Assembly (NCBI GenBank): GCA_023079485.1
Contig: CM041084.1
Coordinates: 71,085,709-71,149,708 of the forward strand
DNA length: 64,000 bases
Direction of reading: 5' to 3'
Source of the DNA: Archilochus colubris
Taxonomy: Eukaryota; Chordata; Aves; Apodiformes; Trochilidae
A program made the position numbers and the translations under genes. This document shows positions 61,001 through 64,000 of the stretch, piece by piece. The notes under the pieces were generated by a model. It searched no databases, was not told where the DNA came from, and was given only the letters and a program-made list of their open reading frames with translations. The stretch's first letter is position 1, and each line of letters opens with the position of its first letter.

Positions 61001-64000
61001 ACATAGATTTATACTGTTTTAACAGGGGTTATTTATTAAACATTGTCAGCGTTGGTTTTTTCACGACTTTCAAAATTCAGGAGGGTATTTTATTTTCTTT
61101 AGGGACACAGCTAAGAAGTAGGTCGGGAACCATGACTGGGAAGAGGCCACTCCAGGGAAGGGAAAGGTTAAGTTTTATTCTAATAAGTAAAACAAAAAGG
61201 CTGGGAGGCTGCTGTCATTTGTGAAAGAAGGACCTCTTCTCATTTATTGTTATATCCTGGATGGCTTAATAGGTCTCAGTTATTGCTTTTTGACTATATG
61301 AAGGTTAACAAAGGTAATTCATACTACTACATAGCTCTGGGAGTTTAATTGGAGGCCATTGGGGGAATTATATTTTATATTACATAGACAAGTTTGGAAG
61401 CATATTCCATAGGTAATAAATGCCATGAAACAGAACTGGCATTACCAAAATTGTATATTGCAAATCTGGTGCCTTTGTGAAGCCACAAAATCCTCATAAT
61501 GCATTAAATAATTTTGCTAACTGTCACGATAAAAAATAGATACAGATTACTGGACCATAGTCTATCCTCCTTTGTAGTTTATGGAATTCCTGCTGGAAAT
61601 AAGAAATATATTAGTTTTAAATTGAATCAAACCATATTTCAGACCTAAACAGAATGGAAAGGCTTAGGATTGTCTAGACAGCAGCTTGGATTCACAAAAA
61701 GCAAGGATTTGTAGGCAAACATGGACCAGTTTGTCAGGTAAGGAGTGTTTGGGGCATTTTTAAATTTTTCCTTTCTCCCTCAAATATCATTGAACTCCCA
61801 CAGAAACAGGGAATCCACCATTGACTTAAAATAGAGCAACGGACAGATTGAACAGCCATGAACACAAGCACAAAGTAATGATGTTTAGTTTAATGTTTAG
61901 CCAGCAGGCTCTATGAGAACCTGGGGGCTGCCAGTCCTTGTAGCTGAGGACAGAAACCACCAGATACCACAGCTGCAACATGTTTTCTCACACATTCAGT
62001 GTGAGGGTGGAAAGGGTAGACTGAAAAACCTCTCTTTTTTTTTTTGTCTAGGAAAGAGAGACTGGGGAAGCCAGAGTGCTCCCTTCATCTTAGGGGCTGT
62101 CACTGCTATGCAGGGCCTTGATCTGTGTGGCTCTGTCCATTAGGGGAATACACTCTTATGCAGGAGTCACTGTGTTTCCTCTGCAAAACCTGGAGAATTG
62201 CAGAGCTGTGGTTTGGGCCAATAAAGCAGTTTCATTTTACATTGATAAAAAATTAGCACCTCTCTCTTTCTCTGAAATGTAGCACTTCAAAGCTGACCTC
62301 TGCTCAAAGTGAAGCATGGTGAACCTATAATTAGGAGAAGTTCAAGTGACTTGCCAAACATAAAAATGAGAGTTGTGGGATTCACTTACACCACTTACAC
62401 AGTGTTCTTTTAAGCTGTTGTTGAAACCTCCTGGCACTTAGGTCTTACCTTCTCTTCCTTCCTGCCTGCTCATATTTTGCTCATAAAATCCTGGAGCTCA
62501 AAGTCTTAGGTTTATTTTGATCTTCAATTTTCAGTTCTAAAAGCAGTACAGATAAGACTGGGTTTTGTTCAGGAAGAACAAAACTCATGTTTTCAAAATA
62601 TTTGAGAGTAGTAGTGCTACTCCAAACAAGCCACCAGATGCCTGAGTCAGTGTGCCTCTGATTTAGGCAGTAAGCATGTGCTCAATATATAACTATTTCA
62701 CAATAGTATTTAGTTTGTTTTTTCCTTGGTATGTTATTCTTTTCTGTGTAAACACTTTCTAACAGCTTCTTTTCCATCCTTATTCAAACAAACTCAAGCT
62801 TTAGTAACCAGAAAGAAAATGAGTAGAAGGTGAAGATTTACTTTTAATGATGTTGAAAACAAATTATTATTTAACTAAAGATCTCAGCAATTGTTTTGTA
62901 CTAATCCCTATAATTCCTAGCAAATATTAACAATAATTTATGAAATCTAGAGCTCTGAAATGCTCATTTTTTCTGGAAAAATTACTCTTTGTAAGCCTTA
63001 GTTGTCAATAATATCTTTGTACATGTGAGTCTGGGACACATGTATAAATACATGTGCAAACATGCCTGCATGTATTAATTACCAAATTGTAGTTGTTACT
63101 CGGTTAATATGCAATACATACAGCATACAGACTTGTGTTTGAATATATATTAAGTCTAAAAGAATCAGTCTGGCCAGACAGATGACAAAGCGTAATATGT
63201 AAAATTTTCTCAGAAAACTCTACATTTGGAACTTGTAACACCTATTTCAGATGAAGTGTCTCACAGAAACACCCAGACAACTTTCAAGGGCAGAGTAGAG
63301 CATGGAGTTTGTTTTTTCCATGCTATGCTTATCATTTTTTTTTAAGATACACCGTGACATGATGTGTCATGAAAGAGGTGTTGGGTCCACCTATGGCTTC
63401 TGCAAACCTGGGAGAAATGGAGGCCTCCAGAAGTAGAGAAGTGGAGAAGCTCTGTCTTGCAGCACTGTTGACCTGAGGAAGGAGCCACTGTGGCTGAAGA
63501 GCTAATTCTGAACTAATTTAGGTTAGGAAAATGTAATAGCACTGGAACACAAACTATAACTAGGAGGCAAGTAAATGCAGTCCTATCAAACGTTCTTTGA
63601 ATGAGATCTTAGCTGGCAATAGATGTTAAATTTAGAAGAAAGACATGGTTCCATGTTTACTGTTGTTCAGGTATTTATTTCTGGAGGTGCCTTCTTGTTT
63701 CTTCAATCCCGTGCAAGCTTTTTTTCTATAGAATGTTTCAGCTTTAATGCCAAGTATTATTCAAACACAAATCATTCATTCTTGTGGCTTCCAGTCCATT
63801 TCCTGGAAGACATTGCAAGCAATATCCTTCTCAGGCATCCAACATTTTCACAAGCGGTTTTGTTATTCTTGTCTGGTTTCACAAAGTAAATCAGACTGAC
63901 AGGGTCGAGAATACTCATGATACGAACCACTCTCTGTAATAAGCAGGCCCTCTCAGAGAAACTCCAAAGTCTGGTGCATGCCAAAAAGAGAGTACTCCAA

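Larger units (their letters stand above)
51201..64000. other. Unique non-coding DNA, AT-rich
   Basis: About 12.8 kb with no supportable gene or named repeat. It contains T runs at 54334-54348, 55527-55536, 57404-57414, 60614-60628 and 62035-62045, a T/G-rich tract at 55449-55536, an imperfect AAT repeat at about 58003-58040, and an 18-bp tandem duplication at 52906-52941. The longest frame (58202-58585, 127 codons) is AT-rich and featureless. Confidence 0.55.

Noticed and set aside
1..64000. tRNA, rRNA, CRISPR, bacterial operons, phage or plasmid features
   Set aside because: None seen. The sequence is clearly vertebrate nuclear DNA with CR1 LINEs.

Overview
The window is 64 kb of AT-rich vertebrate nuclear DNA, almost certainly avian. 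The evidence is the dominant repeat: chicken-repeat-1 (CR1) LINE copies ending in the bird-type 3' signature (GATGATCTT...CCAACC...ATTCTATGATTCTATG or a decayed form), plus an endogenous retrovirus of the kind common in bird genomes. There are no operons, ribosome binding sites, CRISPR arrays, tRNA or rRNA genes. I could not support any complete host protein-coding gene. The window reads as intron or intergenic DNA with old mobile elements.

Layout. (1) 72-1928: two 5'-truncated CR1s lie head to head, split by a solo LTR at 386-708. The LTR has TG...CA ends, 5-bp inverted termini (TGTAG/CTACA) and a 6-bp target-site duplication (CCTATT). (2) 1.9-12 kb: unique non-coding DNA. (3) 12.06-13.91 kb: a minus-strand, ERVL-like endogenous retrovirus relic. 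It has an LTR, a tRNA-Lys-type primer binding site decayed only at CpG positions, leader sequence and RNase H-region pol remnants, and it is split by a younger minus-strand CR1 (12151-12676). (4) 14-30 kb: unique DNA with an ancient CR1-type endonuclease fragment near 18.5 kb, CR1 3' tails at 23.6 and 25.0 kb, and very long T tracts at 26-27.6 kb. (5) 30.6-34.8 kb: three plus-strand CR1s in a row. One lost about 125 codons inside the reverse transcriptase (RT). One lost the whole RT and keeps only the 5' region, endonuclease and 3' tail. One is a 3' stub. (6) 34.8-64 kb: mostly unique DNA. It holds a minus-strand CR1 endonuclease fragment without its 3' end (41.9-42.8 kb), an 85-bp tandem duplication (44.1 kb), a possible minus-strand exon (44.7-44.9 kb), a diverged pair of dispersed repeats (47.2 and 49.9 kb), an ancient CR1 fragment (48.4 kb), and a homeobox-motif-rich block at 50.6-51.2 kb that looks like a conserved enhancer.

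The most useful window-wide signal is strand asymmetry. By my count there are 20 T runs of 10 bases or more on the plus strand against 3 A runs. This is what transcription of the plus strand over evolutionary time can produce, so the window may be part of a long intron of a plus-strand gene whose exons lie outside it. I found no previously undescribed biological system. The unusual items are the nested and rearranged retroelements, the putative enhancer blocks and the dispersed repeat pair.
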